Assembly: GCA_023213395.1 (NCBI GenBank)
Contig: CM041465.1
Coordinates: 86,559,741 to 86,623,740 of the forward strand
DNA from: Cycas panzhihuaensis
Lineage: Eukaryota; Cycadophyta
Direction of reading: 5' to 3'
Length of the DNA: 64,000 nucleotides
Made by a program: the position numbers and the translations under genes. The notes below the pieces were generated by a model. It saw nothing but the letters and a program-made list of their open reading frames with translations, was not told the origin of the DNA and ran no database searches. Of this stretch, positions 14,380 through 26,137 are shown in pieces. Each line of letters starts with the position of its first letter. Position 1 is the first letter of the stretch.

Positions 14380-14383
<4 letters not shown>
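14298..14383 (+). repeat. Right LTR of the TRIM
   Basis: 86 bp, starting TGTTGGAGCGCG and ending CTATGACA, preceded by the purine tract GGGGAAG. Confidence 0.8.

Positions 14384-14461
<78 letters not shown>
14384..14461. repeat. (AT)n microsatellite right of the TRIM
   Basis: About 39 AT units follow the right LTR directly. A shorter AT run (14037-14058) precedes the left LTR. About 430 bp of unassigned AT-rich sequence follow before the LINE. Confidence 0.9.
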
Positions 14462-14465
<4 letters not shown>

Positions 14466-14999
14466 AAAATTCTTAACAATATTTTTTCTTTAATTAACAC
14501 AAATATTCTTGTGCACCTACACTCAAACTAAAATATGCTATCCAAAATTTGCACAACTCTTGACAACCTTCTTGATGAAATAATACAAATCTGAAGTCAC
14601 GAACAACACCTACTTCCAAGACATGCTTGTGCCATCATGGAAAACAACACCAAAGTCGATGCTTTATGAAAAACGTATTCAAAAACTCTTTCAATTAAAT
14701 TAATAATATTTATCATCTTTTAATTCTTGCTCTAATCGGTCAGTCATTAAATTTTCCTAACCTATGAGACCTTTTTTATTAATGAGAAAGGGTTGTATTA
14801 TACCAATTTGGTATTCTCATAAACCATGAGCAACCTAAAAAAAGACTATTGTCTAAATGCTCTAAACCCTCACTTGATATTTAATATGTATTTATCACTT
14901 TTGATCCTTTTTTTAGGTAAAAATATGTCATTAAATTATAAAACCAAATGCAATACAAGAGACTAAAGAGCCCATTTATTAAGTAGATCTCCTGACCCA

Positions 15000-16350
15000 A
15001 TCTTTTACATGTGGTGCACACAAAATTGCAAAATTAGTATGGAGGTTTTTCTTAAGTTGTTTATGGAGAGAAGTAAAACAAGTAGTGGAACAACCATACC
15101 CACACTTCCTTCCATATATGCCCAAAAGTTTGATTAAAGGATAGAACTACATTTTGAAAATATGTTGTAGTTTAAATTTTCCAAATTTCATGCAAGATAG
15201 TTTTGAGAAGAAGCCAGAAGTCTATCAAATAACAACAAATTGTGAACCAACCATATGTCATTGTCCAAGTCCCTTTAATTAGCCAAAAATGAAAAGGCAG
15301 ATGACCAATTCAGATTTTAGTGAAGCCTTGATCTAGATTAAAAATCTCAAAGGCAGTTTGTCAGATCTCCTAAATTAGATGACAGTGCCACCAAATATGA
15401 TTAAAGTTATCATTGTGAACACCACACACAAGACAAAAAGATTAATGATTCATATTCCATTGATCCTACGTGTCCTAAAAAATGAAAGCCTTACGCAAAA
15501 TTTTCTAGTGAAACACATTATGTTTAGGTTATGCCTTCTTCCACCATATCCATCCCCATTTAGCTTGAAGTTGGACGTGTCAATATTGTTGATTATGTAA
15601 CAAGTAGTAGAATTATGAAGACTCGAACACCCAATCCCTGGAAAGGAACTCGAGTCCTTCCTTCTCCTCTAAATCCTTTAAGGCGACGAGAGGGTCCACT
15701 TGTCGAATAAAAAAATTGAGTCTATTAGCGTTTTGCAAGAGCAAAGGTTTGGGCTGAGGATTAATCCCCATCACGACTTCAATAAAATCCTTCCACCGAA
15801 GATGATCAAAGTCCTAAAATTGAATAGCAGAAGCCAATTATGAGAACCAAGAATCGAGCTAAAGGAGCGAAATCCTCCTAATCGACTAGCAAAGAAAACC
15901 ATGGAGAAAACCATTTATTTGTCCAAATTTTGACTTGAAGACCTGTTGATCCTAGAAAATATATAGTGTTATAGTGGAGATTATCCCAAGTTACCACCAT
16001 GTGATTCCAAAATATGGATCTTTTGTTTAAATGGTTAGGAGCTGCCAGTTGCTCTTTAGCCAAAAGCGCTAAACAATACTTCCTCCTAATAATGTGGGTC
16101 CATTTATTATTTTCTATGTTTCTTAAGTCCCACAATCACTTTGCCCCTCTCACCTTTACCATGATAAAAGGGTCTTTGAGACTAAGGCCATCTTGACCCT
16201 TGTGATTAGACAACGTGCTCCACTTCACTAGGCAATAGAACCTCGCTTGCATTGACCAAGGTTTCCAGAGAAATCTAATAAACAAACTTCGAATTACTAA
16301 TAGCACAACTTTGAGAGCTTGAATGATAGACATTAGGTAATTAGGCATTT
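15000..16350 (-). pseudogene. LINE ORF2 C-terminal part, broken
   Basis: Adjacent open stretches (16348-16136 and 16135-15878) read like the region after the reverse transcriptase core: YLMSIIQALKVV, FLWKPWS, then a KGQDGLSLKD block in place of the usual GGLG, and WTHIIRRKYC. The final zinc-binding and RNase H regions are too decayed to place. Confidence 0.5.
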
Positions 16351-16399
16351 AGCACATGGTCAATTCTATTAGACTCCCTTAAGAGATCTAATTGGCCAA

Positions 16400-17080
16400 G
16401 CGTCCAACTCCCTCTTGATTTTTAAAGTATAAGAACACCAATCAATAATTTTTAGTCTAGAGAAGCCCATAGGGATACCTAGGTATTTGAAAATTGTAGA
16501 TCTAGGGGCGATTGGAACTCCCAAGGTTGTCACCAAAGTTAATTAGTCCTCTATATCTACTACATTGAAGATGATAGTGGATTTACTATAATAAATCTTC
16601 ATCTCTGCTACGAGACCAAAAAAACTAAGCACTTAACTCTAAATTTTGATTTCTATATACGAATGATAGCCTAACAATATGGTATCATCTACAAAAATTT
16701 GGTGTGTTGTGGCCTTTGGCCTTTATTCCATCAATAGAAAGCCCTTAGAGAAGACCCACAAATTGGAGCCAAACTGATAGAGAAGAGAGGCCATCTATGG
16801 TGACCACGAAAAGATAAGGAGATAGGGGCATCCATTGCAAATTCCTCTACTAGTATATATGAGGCAATCAACTAAGCCTTTGATTCTTATGGCCATTGAA
16901 ACCAAAGAGATCATGGCTTTGATCCAACTAATATGGTCTTTTTGTAATCCCTTTCAAAAAAGGATGGCTAAAAGAAAGTCCCATTCCACTGTGTCATAAG
17001 CCTTGTTAATGTCCAATTTGAGTAGGGTTGCTTGTTGCCCTTTTGTATGTATAGTATGGCTTGTATCATTGTTATATTGT
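16400..17080 (-). pseudogene. LINE ORF2 reverse transcriptase core, broken
   Basis: Near 17020-16980 the minus strand reads LKLDINKAYDTVEWD, the conserved KAYDRVEW-type motif with the first catalytic aspartate. At about 16700-16670 it reads IFVDDTILLG, the FADD-type box with both aspartates intact. Stops and small frameshifts lie between them. Confidence 0.7.
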
Positions 17081-17849
17081 ATGCTATGCAACAACCTTTT
17101 ATGAAGGTTGTTTGATTTTCATTCACAACCCAAGGAAGAAACTCTTTGAGCCGATTAGCTAAGACTTTGGCTATCTATCTCATCAGAGAGTCATTTGAAT
17201 TTTTGCTACACTCCTCAGGGATAGGATTCACCTTGGAGAGAATGATTTGAGCAACTTTGGCCCTAACAACAGAGAAGCCTTTAGTGGTCCACAAATTGTC
17301 GAAGTGATGAAAAATCTTCCCTTGAATTTTGGGTTGTGAATACGTGGTCTCTGTAGGGGAGACCTGCAAGCACTTAAGAGACCGTTGATGTTGAAATGTT
17401 TTAGTATAGTGATTGAAAACTTTTTTATTCTAGTCAACGTGCAACTTCCATTGAATATTGGACCAAGCTCTCAATTTTTTTGCTTCTTGTTTTTGCATTA
17501 AAAGAAATTGGTCATTCAAGTCAATAAGTTTTAATTAGAGATTCGACAAACCTTTACCTTCTTCAAATTCCTTTCAGATAACACAAATTGTAATCAACAA
17601 AGATTCCCTTCGTTCCTCAAATTGACATTTATGATCTTTAACAAACATCTTGATGCAAGATTTGAGACCCTTCATAATCATCGTCCACCAAGCACTAGGG
17701 TTGTTTAAACCATCTAGGCTGGTATACAATTCATTCCATCATTGTTACAAGGCAGTCCTAAAGTCCTCCAATTTAAGCAAACTTGTGTTGAATTTGAAAA
17801 TTGTCTTCCCTTTGGTAGAGGGGGCAACTCTAGTGGAAAATTAAATTTT

Positions 17850-18560
17850 GATGGGTATATGATCAGATATCACGACCGCATTTATCGAGATATATTGGTA
17901 TTGATCAACGAATTGGCTGAGGGAATTTGATATGCAGACTACATCCAATCTTTTAGCTATGCAACTACTACTCTGCCTATTGTTGGTCCAAGTAAAATTT
18001 AGAGGCCCCTTCCAAAGAAGCTCGAAAAACCTAGGGCATCTTTAAGATTGGCAAAAAATGAATTATCTCTTTGATAAGGTCTTTTGAATTTACTGCTTGA
18101 TTTGTCATTAGGGTATTCCACAAAGTTGAAATCCCCCAATACTAACATATAGTCTTAATCTGTCTAATTGTTATTTAGAGCTCCTGCCAAAACTTGCCAC
18201 AAATCGTGTCTAACACTAGCACTAGTAGAGGCATAGACCCCAATGACCTAACAAACGAATTAATCCTTTTCCATTTTCAAACACAGCCAATCCTAAAAAG
18301 GGCTTTCAATATATTGAAGCATCTTCCACTATTTATTCTATAGAATACAAAGCCCTCCAACAAGTCGAACTAGAAGAATTAGTTTCCATTGAGCTGACGA
18401 CTAGATACTACGGTAGTGCGCTAGATATCACTTTCAGACACAATATGAGTTTCTAACATAACCAAAAAATGAGGATGTTGTTGTCGAACTAAATGTTTTA
18501 GCTCTGCATTTGAGAAAGTAGGGAAGACCAATATCCCTAATGTTCTAGGCCATTATTAAA
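17850..18560 (-). pseudogene. LINE ORF2 endonuclease region, broken
   Basis: A minus-strand segment near 17990 reads LNFTWTNNRQSSSCIAKRLD, the conserved FTW.NNR...RLD end of the apurinic-type endonuclease domain that nicks the target DNA. Upstream pieces fit the same domain but shift frame repeatedly, so residue-level assignment is not possible. Confidence 0.55.
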
Positions 18561-19049
18561 AAGTTATTTCTATCTATTTGATTAGAAAGAATTGATGCAA
18601 CTGAGAGATTTAAATCAAATGCAATGCAGACTATCTTCATTATTGGGCATACATTGTTATAATTGATAGTCATTCACCTTTAGAGATCTTGACCATTAGC
18701 TTTCTGAAACATGATCCAAAAATACTACTTCCTCCATGAGCATATCAACCGAGTTGTCTCGAAGAAGCCCTAACATAGGGGTTGCATCCATTTCAGATGT
18801 ATGCCTTTAGATCAATAAAGCAACATTCAACATTTTCTTAAGTTGATCTCTAGAATCATTGAAATCTGCATGTGGATCCTATGCACTCGCCAAGTGACCT
18901 TTTTCTTTGTTTCATGATTGATTAGTTACTAGAGTCCATCTTTCTTTTTCTTTATTTATTTTTGTATGAATTTGCAAAATTTCCTCATTGTTAAAAGAGT
19001 TGTTCCCTACCAACTGCTCCTTCTCCTTGCTTACCTTATTGCTAATTAG

Positions 19050-20219
19050 CTAGGAAGTGGGCCTTTGGTCGGTAATGCCTTCATCTCTCCAAGTATCTAA
19101 AGTAGGAGGCACTTGAAATAAATGACAAAATTTATGCACATGTCTAACGTTATGACATTGAGTGCATCTGAATAGGACTCCTTCATAGTCTAGATTAAAT
19201 TTGATTGACCTATTTGCAACTTTAATAAATAAGTGTTCTTTAAGCGATTCAATTATATCTAACTCAACACACACGTTTGCCACCCCCTGGTAATGTGCTC
19301 TAAGATGTTCGAGTCTAACTTAATAACCTTACCCAACATGGAGCCAATTTTGATAAAACGTTCTCATTTTTTAAACTCGTTAAGTGAGAACAGTAATGGA
19401 TCCAAATTGAAATTTTTAACAACCTTAGGTTACTCAGATCAAACATAAAAGACCACAGTTGAAGGGCTAGACCCAAGTTTCACATGAACTAAGGAACTTC
19501 GTATAAAACCTTATCCAAATCTGTGAAAGAGGGTAATATATCAAGGTTATTTGTGTAGATTAATTATGTGACTTTAGGATATATTATTAGTATTAGTCTC
19601 ACTTTATGTGCATTTAAATGTAATTTTGGGTTCATGTCATTAGGAGGGAAAATCCTAACCCTAATGCTCACCCTCAATAATAAAAGGCAAAATCTCAATG
19701 AGGGAGTCATTATTCATTCTCACCTCCAAACTTGCTCTCATATCTTGTTTCATCTTCTTTTTCATTCTCCATTGCCATTGTGTGCATGTGAATAATTTAT
19801 CTCCTAGATCCATCATTCCTTCAATCCGTTGTGTTTGAGAAGAAAATATTGAAAAAAACTTTCCCTTTTAGTTCAAATTCAACCTTGCCAAAAAGAATAG
19901 GTGTCCATACTACTTTCACCCATTCTTCAAGAGACCATATGAGAGGATACAGGTTGTTAAATTTGCTAATAAGTGGCTTTGCCTATAATTCCATGCATAT
20001 GCTTTCAACATCCTCAATTGAAAAAGTAATGGTATTTGTTTCATAATCCACCATTCTCGATAATGTGTTTAAGAGGTCTTCATCTGTAACGTTGTTCTGG
20101 TTCTCAAATTGTGAAACATGGCCCTGAGATGCCAGTGCAAGAGGATTGAGGAGGAAGAAGTCATAGACTTCGTTGAGATGGTTATTTCTGTTACATGATT
20201 GATAAACCAAGTTATACAT
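19050..20219 (-). pseudogene. LINE ORF1 (DUF4283-like with zinc knuckle), broken
   Basis: The first readable part (20219-19983) ends ITFSIEDVESICMEL, typical of the N-terminus of plant LINE ORF1 proteins. After stops, a segment near 19400-19290 reads FIKIGSMLGKVIKLD. The open stretch at 19283-19050 has VCVELDIIESLKEHLFIKVA and a CX2CHX3HVHKFC knuckle (FRCTQCHNVRHVHKFC). ORF1 proteins bind the LINE RNA. Multiple stops between the parts show it is dead. Confidence 0.6.
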
Positions 20220-21114
20220 ATTTCCTTCTAAGGCAGTCCTGAAGAGATTCTTAGGCCTAAATTGATTAGGGCCTCAAATCCTACCTATTATTTTGTACTA
20301 GAGCAGAGCCTTCCTCCATTGGGATTAAAGACTAGAGAAAAACAAAAGGAAAAACTAATGACACGAAATTTTTTGAAAGGGTCAATAATACTTACCTATG
20401 ATCCAAGGACTTTGGTTGCAAATCTAAGCAAAAAATACACATGCAAACTCTAACATCGACATGCAACCTTGATAAGAGGAGGAAAAGCTAAAAGCATTGA
20501 TACAAGGCCTAGTCTCCTAACCAAGAGACTCAATTGCAAATCAATGAGAAAATGTCTCGTACAAGCACATGCAACAACATGCAGCCCATGAAGTAGAGAG
20601 TGAGATCCAAAGGAACTGTTTTGGCTCTAATTGATTAAGAAAACATTCTTCCAATAAGATTCAATAATATCGTATCGGGCGTCGCCGACAAGATGCTCAA
20701 ATCGTGCTTAGAGTAAAAACTAACCACCCATGTTCACTTGCAAACATCCCTACCCTAATAAAACAAGTGAGGGCCGCTCAAGATCTCCTCTATGCCCAAT
20801 AAAGAGAGAGCATGACCTACAACATCATAGCAGCTGCGCAATGGCAATCAGATTATCTAAGAAACCCTAGTGAGTTTCTGCAATTTCTCCTCTCCATCGC
20901 CTCCTTCCCAATCGAAAATACAAACCAAGTGTTATCCTTATAAAGTACACACTTTGATCTAAATTCACAATTTATCATGTCCTTTGAACATTTATGAGCC
21001 CAATTCCCTTCATATCCAAACATCAATAATATAATTCATATCTAGCAAAATAAAAAATCATATCTAGCAAATTATCAACTAATGCAACTTCAAACATTTT
21101 ATTCCCTCTTTTCG

Positions 21115-21420
21115 TTTTTTTGGTAAGATTTAATAAATGTGGAGCTTTAAAAGGGGACCCCAACCGCTTTTACAAAATCTATCAAATTGGCCTTTTAAAT
21201 CTATTGTGACAAAACCACACCTACTACATCTACTAAACCCCCCGCCATGACAAGCCCAATGCCTAATTATTTGCATCAAGCTACTTATCTGCCACACCAA
21301 TCCCAATAGCCAACTCAAACTTCCTACCAATGTTTATGCCTTCCAAGTCTTTCTTAACCACATCCGTAATCTCATCAGGAATCATATCCCTCCAAACCCT
21401 TTTTTCAAACCTTACATTTC
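21115..21420 (-). mobile_element. 5'-truncated LINE 3' end
   Basis: A T run (21115-21121) is followed by GGTAAGATTTAATAAA, like the other LINE tails here. Read on the minus strand, about 21410-21290 gives RDMIPDEITDVVKKDLEG and RKFELAIGIGVADK before a stop, matching the C-terminus of plant LINE ORF2 just after RNase H. It is a separate copy from the 14.9-20.9 kb element, which ends at 20949. Confidence 0.55.
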
Positions 21421-21500
21421 TTTAAGGTTTATTTTCCTTTGATTAAAAGATATATCAAATAAAAAAGCCCCTTTACCAAAGATCAAAATTTTTACATCCA

Positions 21501-21831
21501 TATTCAAATTAAATTTGAACGCCCAATAACTTCTATTTGTTTTTACAACTCTTATATTACTCTTTACAATTTTATTTGTTATAAAATTTATTTTACCTTG
21601 GAGCCTTGTCAAGGCAAGATTTTACCCTACACCACCCAATCACTAATTATCACCAATCTAATTAATATTCAAATTAAATTCAAATGCCCAATAACTTCTA
21701 TTTGTTTTTACAACTCTTATATTACTCTACAATTTTTATTTGTTATAAAATTTATTTTACCTTGGAGCCTTGTCAATGCAAGATTTTACCCTACACCACC
21801 CAATCACTAATTATCACCAATCTAATTAAAA
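21501..21831. repeat. Two-copy tandem duplication, unit about 165 bp
   Basis: Units begin with TATTCAAATTAAATT at 21501 and 21666. They share the blocks AACTTCTATTTG, ACCTTGGAGCCTTGTCAA and CACCACCCAATCACTAATTA. They differ at a handful of positions, so the duplication is moderately old. No coding function is apparent. Confidence 0.85.
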
Positions 21832-21894
21832 CATAATATTAAAGAAAATGGTCAAATGATAACAAGAAGTCAAAAGAACATAAATACCTCATCT

Positions 21895-22147
21895 TTTTTT
21901 TTTTTTTTTTTTGTAATTGAACAGGAGGAGGTATCATAACACACTCACTCGGAAACACACGCACCCTACTAATCCTCCCCCTGAGCTCCTAGGGGTTAAA
22001 CCTTTAACGTCCGTGCACCGCTATAGTAGCCGCTAGCAAACACACTGACGGTCCTCACCCACCGTGACGGCCAAGGCTCCAAGACTCGAACTTGGGGTTC
22101 CGCAACCGCGTCGGAACTACTTACCGATACGCCGTCCCTTTGGGGAC
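21895..22147 (-). mobile_element. tRNA-derived SINE with 8-bp target-site duplication
   Basis: Read on the minus strand, a tRNA-like head begins near 22147, with GTATCGGTAAGTAGTTCCG in the A-box region and AAGTTCGAGTCTTGG as a B box (22081-22095). The body follows and a poly(A) tail appears as a T run at about 21894-21911. CCTCATCT lies on both sides (21887-21894 and 22148-22155), the target-site duplication. This fixes a length of about 250 bp. The two boxes form an internal RNA polymerase III promoter. The GC-rich body stands out from the AT-rich flanks. I do not assign it to a named SINE family. Confidence 0.8.
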
Positions 22148-22155
22148 CCTCATCT

Positions 22156-23384
22156 ATTTCTATTACCAATTTTAATATTGCAATTAAAAGTCAAACGTTA
22201 GGGTACATCGATAGGTATCTACCCTACAATGTTGAAATCCGAAGTCCAACCCCCTAAGGGGTTGTAGCAAAGAATTAAATGAAAGGGTGACAAACCCCAA
22301 CAAACAAGGATCTAATTCTATATTTCAAAAAAACAGAAGATTTTATTCAAAAAGAGAAGATTTTATCATAACACCCAAATAGTATGACCCAATTACGACC
22401 AAATAATAGAAATACCAAAAATCATCTATCGGCCTAAAAAGGATACAATGTTCTAAAAAGAATACAAGCCCTTGGCTAAGTAATCCTTCAAATTTCTACA
22501 TTTTCATAAATTAAATATAATATTAGTTCACCCTAATTTAACTTCTTTTCCCATACTTGATTAAAAAACACCCCTTCCAACACAAAGTGTGACTATACAT
22601 CGTAACTTCCACTATCTTCAAGGTTGTTGGGAAATATACAAGAGAAGCGATTTACTCCATATATTCCATGACTACACAAAAATCACTAGCCCAACCTTAA
22701 GAGCACCCCCCCACACCTAAATCAAAGTGATGAAAATGGTGGCCTACATATTTTACTAAAAAAAGAGATGAAAATTTTAGAAAAAAACAAAAAATCAAAA
22801 CAAATACAAGGCTTAGATCATAATACTTCTATCCACTACCAAAGAAATATTTAGAAACATATTAGCAAAGAAAAAGGATATACCCCACTCTTCCTATAGA
22901 GATGTGAAAATGTCAATCCTTTGAAGCATATGAATTTTGCAATAAAGTATCCATCACAAAACATCTCAACCCTCCCTTCGTTAGACTTTCAAAAGGAAAA
23001 GAGGAACAAGTCAATCCCATATCATCTTCAACATTCAATCATTCATTTATCTTTATCAAAATCTAGCGCTAAGGAACAATTCAATCCCATTCAATCCTCA
23101 AAATTCAATCATTCATTTATGTTTATCAAAATCTACTGCAATAATTCTACACTTTCATTTGCTTAAACACCTATTAAATGATGCCATGCTACAAGGAATC
23201 ATTGCACTTCCATTTGCTATAATGCCTACTAAATAATGTTATACAACAATGGTGAAATTACATATTTAAATTTGTTTCAAAGCTTTTGACTAGGCAAATC
23301 ATATATATTCTATTTATAGCATTTTATTAGAGCCTCGATGGGTATAACTTTAGAAGTTTGTGACCCTTTTGTATCACAACAATT
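22156..23384. other. AT-rich stretch with no recognisable gene
   Basis: No retroelement domain or RNA gene was found. A short internal direct repeat is present: ATTCAATCATTCATTTAT at about 23033 and again at about 23104. Confidence 0.5.
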
Positions 23385-23750
23385 TCAAGTTAGGAACAAA
23401 AATAGTGAGGTAAAACTAATAATTACAACACCAAACAATCCAATTGTAATGTAACTCAAAAATCTCCTCCATGAATAAATCAATAAAAGCATTGGACTAG
23501 TACCAAAGTGAAGTAGTCCAGCAATTCTTCTGCAATTTACCATGCACATCAAAAAATTAAACGAGACTAGGCACTTCAAACTCGAAACTTCACAATAACC
23601 AAGGCAATAAATTTTATGGTCCACAAAATGTTCAATATAATTTTTTTTAGTTAAAACACATTTTACATTTGAAAGAGTCTTTATAATTACATCTTTTTGC
23701 CCTATTTGGCTGGTCTTTAAGAGATCTAGGATGGATGTTGAATTGCACAA
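23385..23750 (-). CDS. Unrecognised 121-codon open reading frame
   Basis: The longest uninterrupted non-repeat frame in the AT-rich part of the locus. The translation has a hydrophobic C-terminal third (about residues 87-121, with a segment like YITIGLFGVVIISFTSLFLF) that could be a membrane segment. The N-terminal part is unremarkable. I recognise no family, and there is no intron or promoter evidence. It may be chance. Perfect conservation in copy 2 says nothing about selection if the copies are one locus. Confidence 0.15.
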   Translation of the reverse strand: MCNSTSILDLLKTSQIGQKDVIIKTLSNVKCVLTKKNYIEHFVDHKIYCLGYCEVSSLKCLVSFNFLMCMVNCRRIAGLLHFGTSPMLLLIYSWRRFLSYITIGLFGVVIISFTSLFLFLT

Positions 23751-24411
23751 CCTATTAGAAACTAATGGTTAACAGTTTCAAAACTTATGCCTTCTCCTTT
23801 GCAAGCTACATTTGTTCTGATTTAGCTTACTGATTCATCATTTCCTCAAGCTAAGTGTATGAATGAGATACAAATGAACTCCCTCTGAGAATCTGAATAT
23901 AAGAATTTGATTTCTGTATTCTTGAGCTTCATCATGATTCTATAGCCATGATCACAAGAAATAAATACTTTCAGAGTTTACCATGGATAAAACCCTGATA
24001 CATAACAGCCAACTTTTGTGCCAGACAATAGGAGATCCACTTTTCTCAGAAACCTAGCTGGCACTAGCATATTTGTAAAGGTGCACAACAACCCAACTCA
24101 GACCTGTACAGGATACCAAAGTCTTCCATGCGCTCTACACAGAATGGAAAATACAAGCATATATGCATTCGCTAATCAAACACTTGCCACAACAGGAGGA
24201 GGACTCACTCCCTTGGCATAAAGAAGCTTACAACCTATAAAAATTCTCTAGCCTTGGAGCAACTGCCGTAAGGAAAATGGCTATGTTTATCCATCGAGGC
24301 AGCAAATGCAACATACGTTTCCCAAGAGTAACACCCTTCCGTACAAATTTCCACGATGCATTTTTTAGGTAAGTGAGGCATTTTAGGTATGTGATCTGTG
24401 TTATAGATGAT

Positions 24412-24850
24412 CTATTGCTTGAACAGTTCAACAGACTTCTCTGAAAAGCAATCCGCTAATCTCAATCCCTTGTTAGCACCTTCTGATTAAGGCTCATAAA
24501 TTAGTATTTCCTGAAATCAGAAATGTACAGAAACACACACCCAAACTGATTCTCTCTTAAGTCAAGTGAATTTCTCATTTTGAGAGGAATCGATCTAAAC
24601 AAAATCAAATTAAAAGCAAATATTTAGACTCAACAAAATAATGGCCATTCAAAAATAGTAGGAAAATAAAATTAAAGAAACAAATAAAAAGAATCGAAAC
24701 ATAATAATGCACTCTAAATACTACTGCATGTTTAATCGCATCTGAGTGCATGAAACCATATACATCGACTAACTTGGATAGCTGAAACCCTGCCTCAGAA
24801 AAGAAATCCAAATCCCCCATTCCCCATGACTGCAGACCACATGGCACAAC
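24412..24850 (-). pseudogene. Possible remnant of a spliced host gene, family unknown
   Basis: On the minus strand, 24847-24735 reads MPCGLQSWGMGDLDFFSEAG and on to FMHSDAIKHAV, followed by a GTAGTA donor-like site. About 220 bp later TTTCAG precedes a segment (24510-24412) reading EILIYEP, a stop, then SEGANKGLRLADCFSEKSVE and LFKQ before a TAG. The reading after the acceptor looks like real protein, but the internal TAA and the lack of a recognised family make this tentative. In copy 2 the second segment carries a 2-base deletion. Confidence 0.25.
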
Positions 24851-25637
24851 AACCCACTACTTAACCCTTCTCCTCCTGTGAAGACTACCCCTGAATTTAG
24901 AGACTACCCTCCGCTTTTCCCAATCACATGTAACCCTAATCCTTGTCTTTTCTCCATGGAATCTCCGTTTTTTATTTTAAATTACTTTTACCAACTAGGG
25001 TGTCCACGACTTGTCATGTTTCTAAGTTTGTTTAGTTTGTCAAGAGTAAACATGTACAACATGTATGGTCGGTGGCGGCATGATTTTAGAGGTGAAGGAA
25101 GAATTAGATGTGGATCAAACCATTCCTTAAATTTAAATGTGTGTGTCTAACATTCATTCTGCCCCAAATGTCTACATGTGTTCAAAAACATTTACAAAAG
25201 TGCCAAGATAGGACATGAAGATTGGTAAAGGAATTCTTTATATATAATAAAGATATGTTTATGGAACTTTCTAATTTAGAGTTTTAAAAAAAAATACAAT
25301 ATGTACCAAAAAATAAGGTGTAGAAGGTGTAAGTTATGGCATGTAGCTTGAATGAAACCATTTGTAAGTGGCCATAACATGTTGTGTATGCATAATCAAG
25401 TTGAAATTTAAAATAAGTTTGTTTCCTTTTCTTTTAATCTATATCTTAGATTAGAATTTGTCACAAGCAATTATCATGATATATTATTATATTAATGTGA
25501 ATTATGGTGAAAAATGGAGTTTCAGCATCATTGACCTCTATTTATAAATAAAGAAAATATATAATTATTAAGAAAGCATTAATTTACATTTCAACATAAT
25601 TATGGACCAATAATATAGAATATAATGCAATACCATA
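24851..25637. other. No recognisable gene; low-quality contig end
   Basis: AT-rich sequence without domains. Mismatches against copy 2 (50890-51643) increase here, towards the end of the left contig. Confidence 0.5.
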
Positions 25638-26137
25638 NNNNNNNNNNNNNNNNNNNNNNNNNNNNNNNNNNNNNNNNNNNNNNNNNNNNNNNNNNNNNNN
25701 NNNNNNNNNNNNNNNNNNNNNNNNNNNNNNNNNNNNNNNNNNNNNNNNNNNNNNNNNNNNNNNNNNNNNNNNNNNNNNNNNNNNNNNNNNNNNNNNNNNN
25801 NNNNNNNNNNNNNNNNNNNNNNNNNNNNNNNNNNNNNNNNNNNNNNNNNNNNNNNNNNNNNNNNNNNNNNNNNNNNNNNNNNNNNNNNNNNNNNNNNNNN
25901 NNNNNNNNNNNNNNNNNNNNNNNNNNNNNNNNNNNNNNNNNNNNNNNNNNNNNNNNNNNNNNNNNNNNNNNNNNNNNNNNNNNNNNNNNNNNNNNNNNNN
26001 NNNNNNNNNNNNNNNNNNNNNNNNNNNNNNNNNNNNNNNNNNNNNNNNNNNNNNNNNNNNNNNNNNNNNNNNNNNNNNNNNNNNNNNNNNNNNNNNNNNN
26101 NNNNNNNNNNNNNNNNNNNNNNNNNNNNNNNNNNNNN
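25638..26137. other. Assembly gap of exactly 500 N
   Basis: A fixed-length run of N is a scaffolding placeholder, not a measured distance. It separates two near-identical 25.4-kb blocks. A reading frame that appears to cross it is meaningless. Confidence 0.99.

Larger units (their letters stand above)
14059..14383 (+). mobile_element. TRIM (terminal-repeat retrotransposon in miniature), 325 bp
   Basis: Two 86-bp direct repeats (14059-14144 and 14298-14383) share the core CTATCACGA and CTTCCCAAATCACC and end GACA. The right repeat starts TGTTGG. Just inside the left repeat, 14147-14159 reads TGATATCAGAGCG, one mismatch from the initiator-tRNA-Met primer-binding site. Just before the right repeat is a short purine tract, GGGGAAG (14291-14297). 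Total length, missing coding capacity and these signals define a TRIM, mobilised in trans by an autonomous LTR element. It sits between AT runs, so it probably inserted into a microsatellite and any target-site duplication is hidden. Confidence 0.85.
14907..20949 (-). mobile_element. Full-length, inactivated L1-type LINE with target-site duplication
   Basis: On the minus strand the element runs from a 5' leader (about 20949-20220) through ORF1 and ORF2 (endonuclease, reverse transcriptase, C-terminal part) to a 3' tail whose poly(A) appears as a T run at 14907-14914. It is flanked by CACTTTTGATC (14896-14906) and CACTTTGATC (20950-20959), a near-perfect target-site duplication that fixes both ends and gives about 6.04 kb. 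Both frames are broken by many stops and frameshifts, so it is an old insertion. Such elements replicate by target-primed reverse transcription in the nucleus. Confidence 0.8.

Noticed and set aside
21895-22147. A functional tRNA gene
   Set aside because: The tRNA-like head has no complete cloverleaf and is followed by a SINE body, a poly(A) tail and a target-site duplication.
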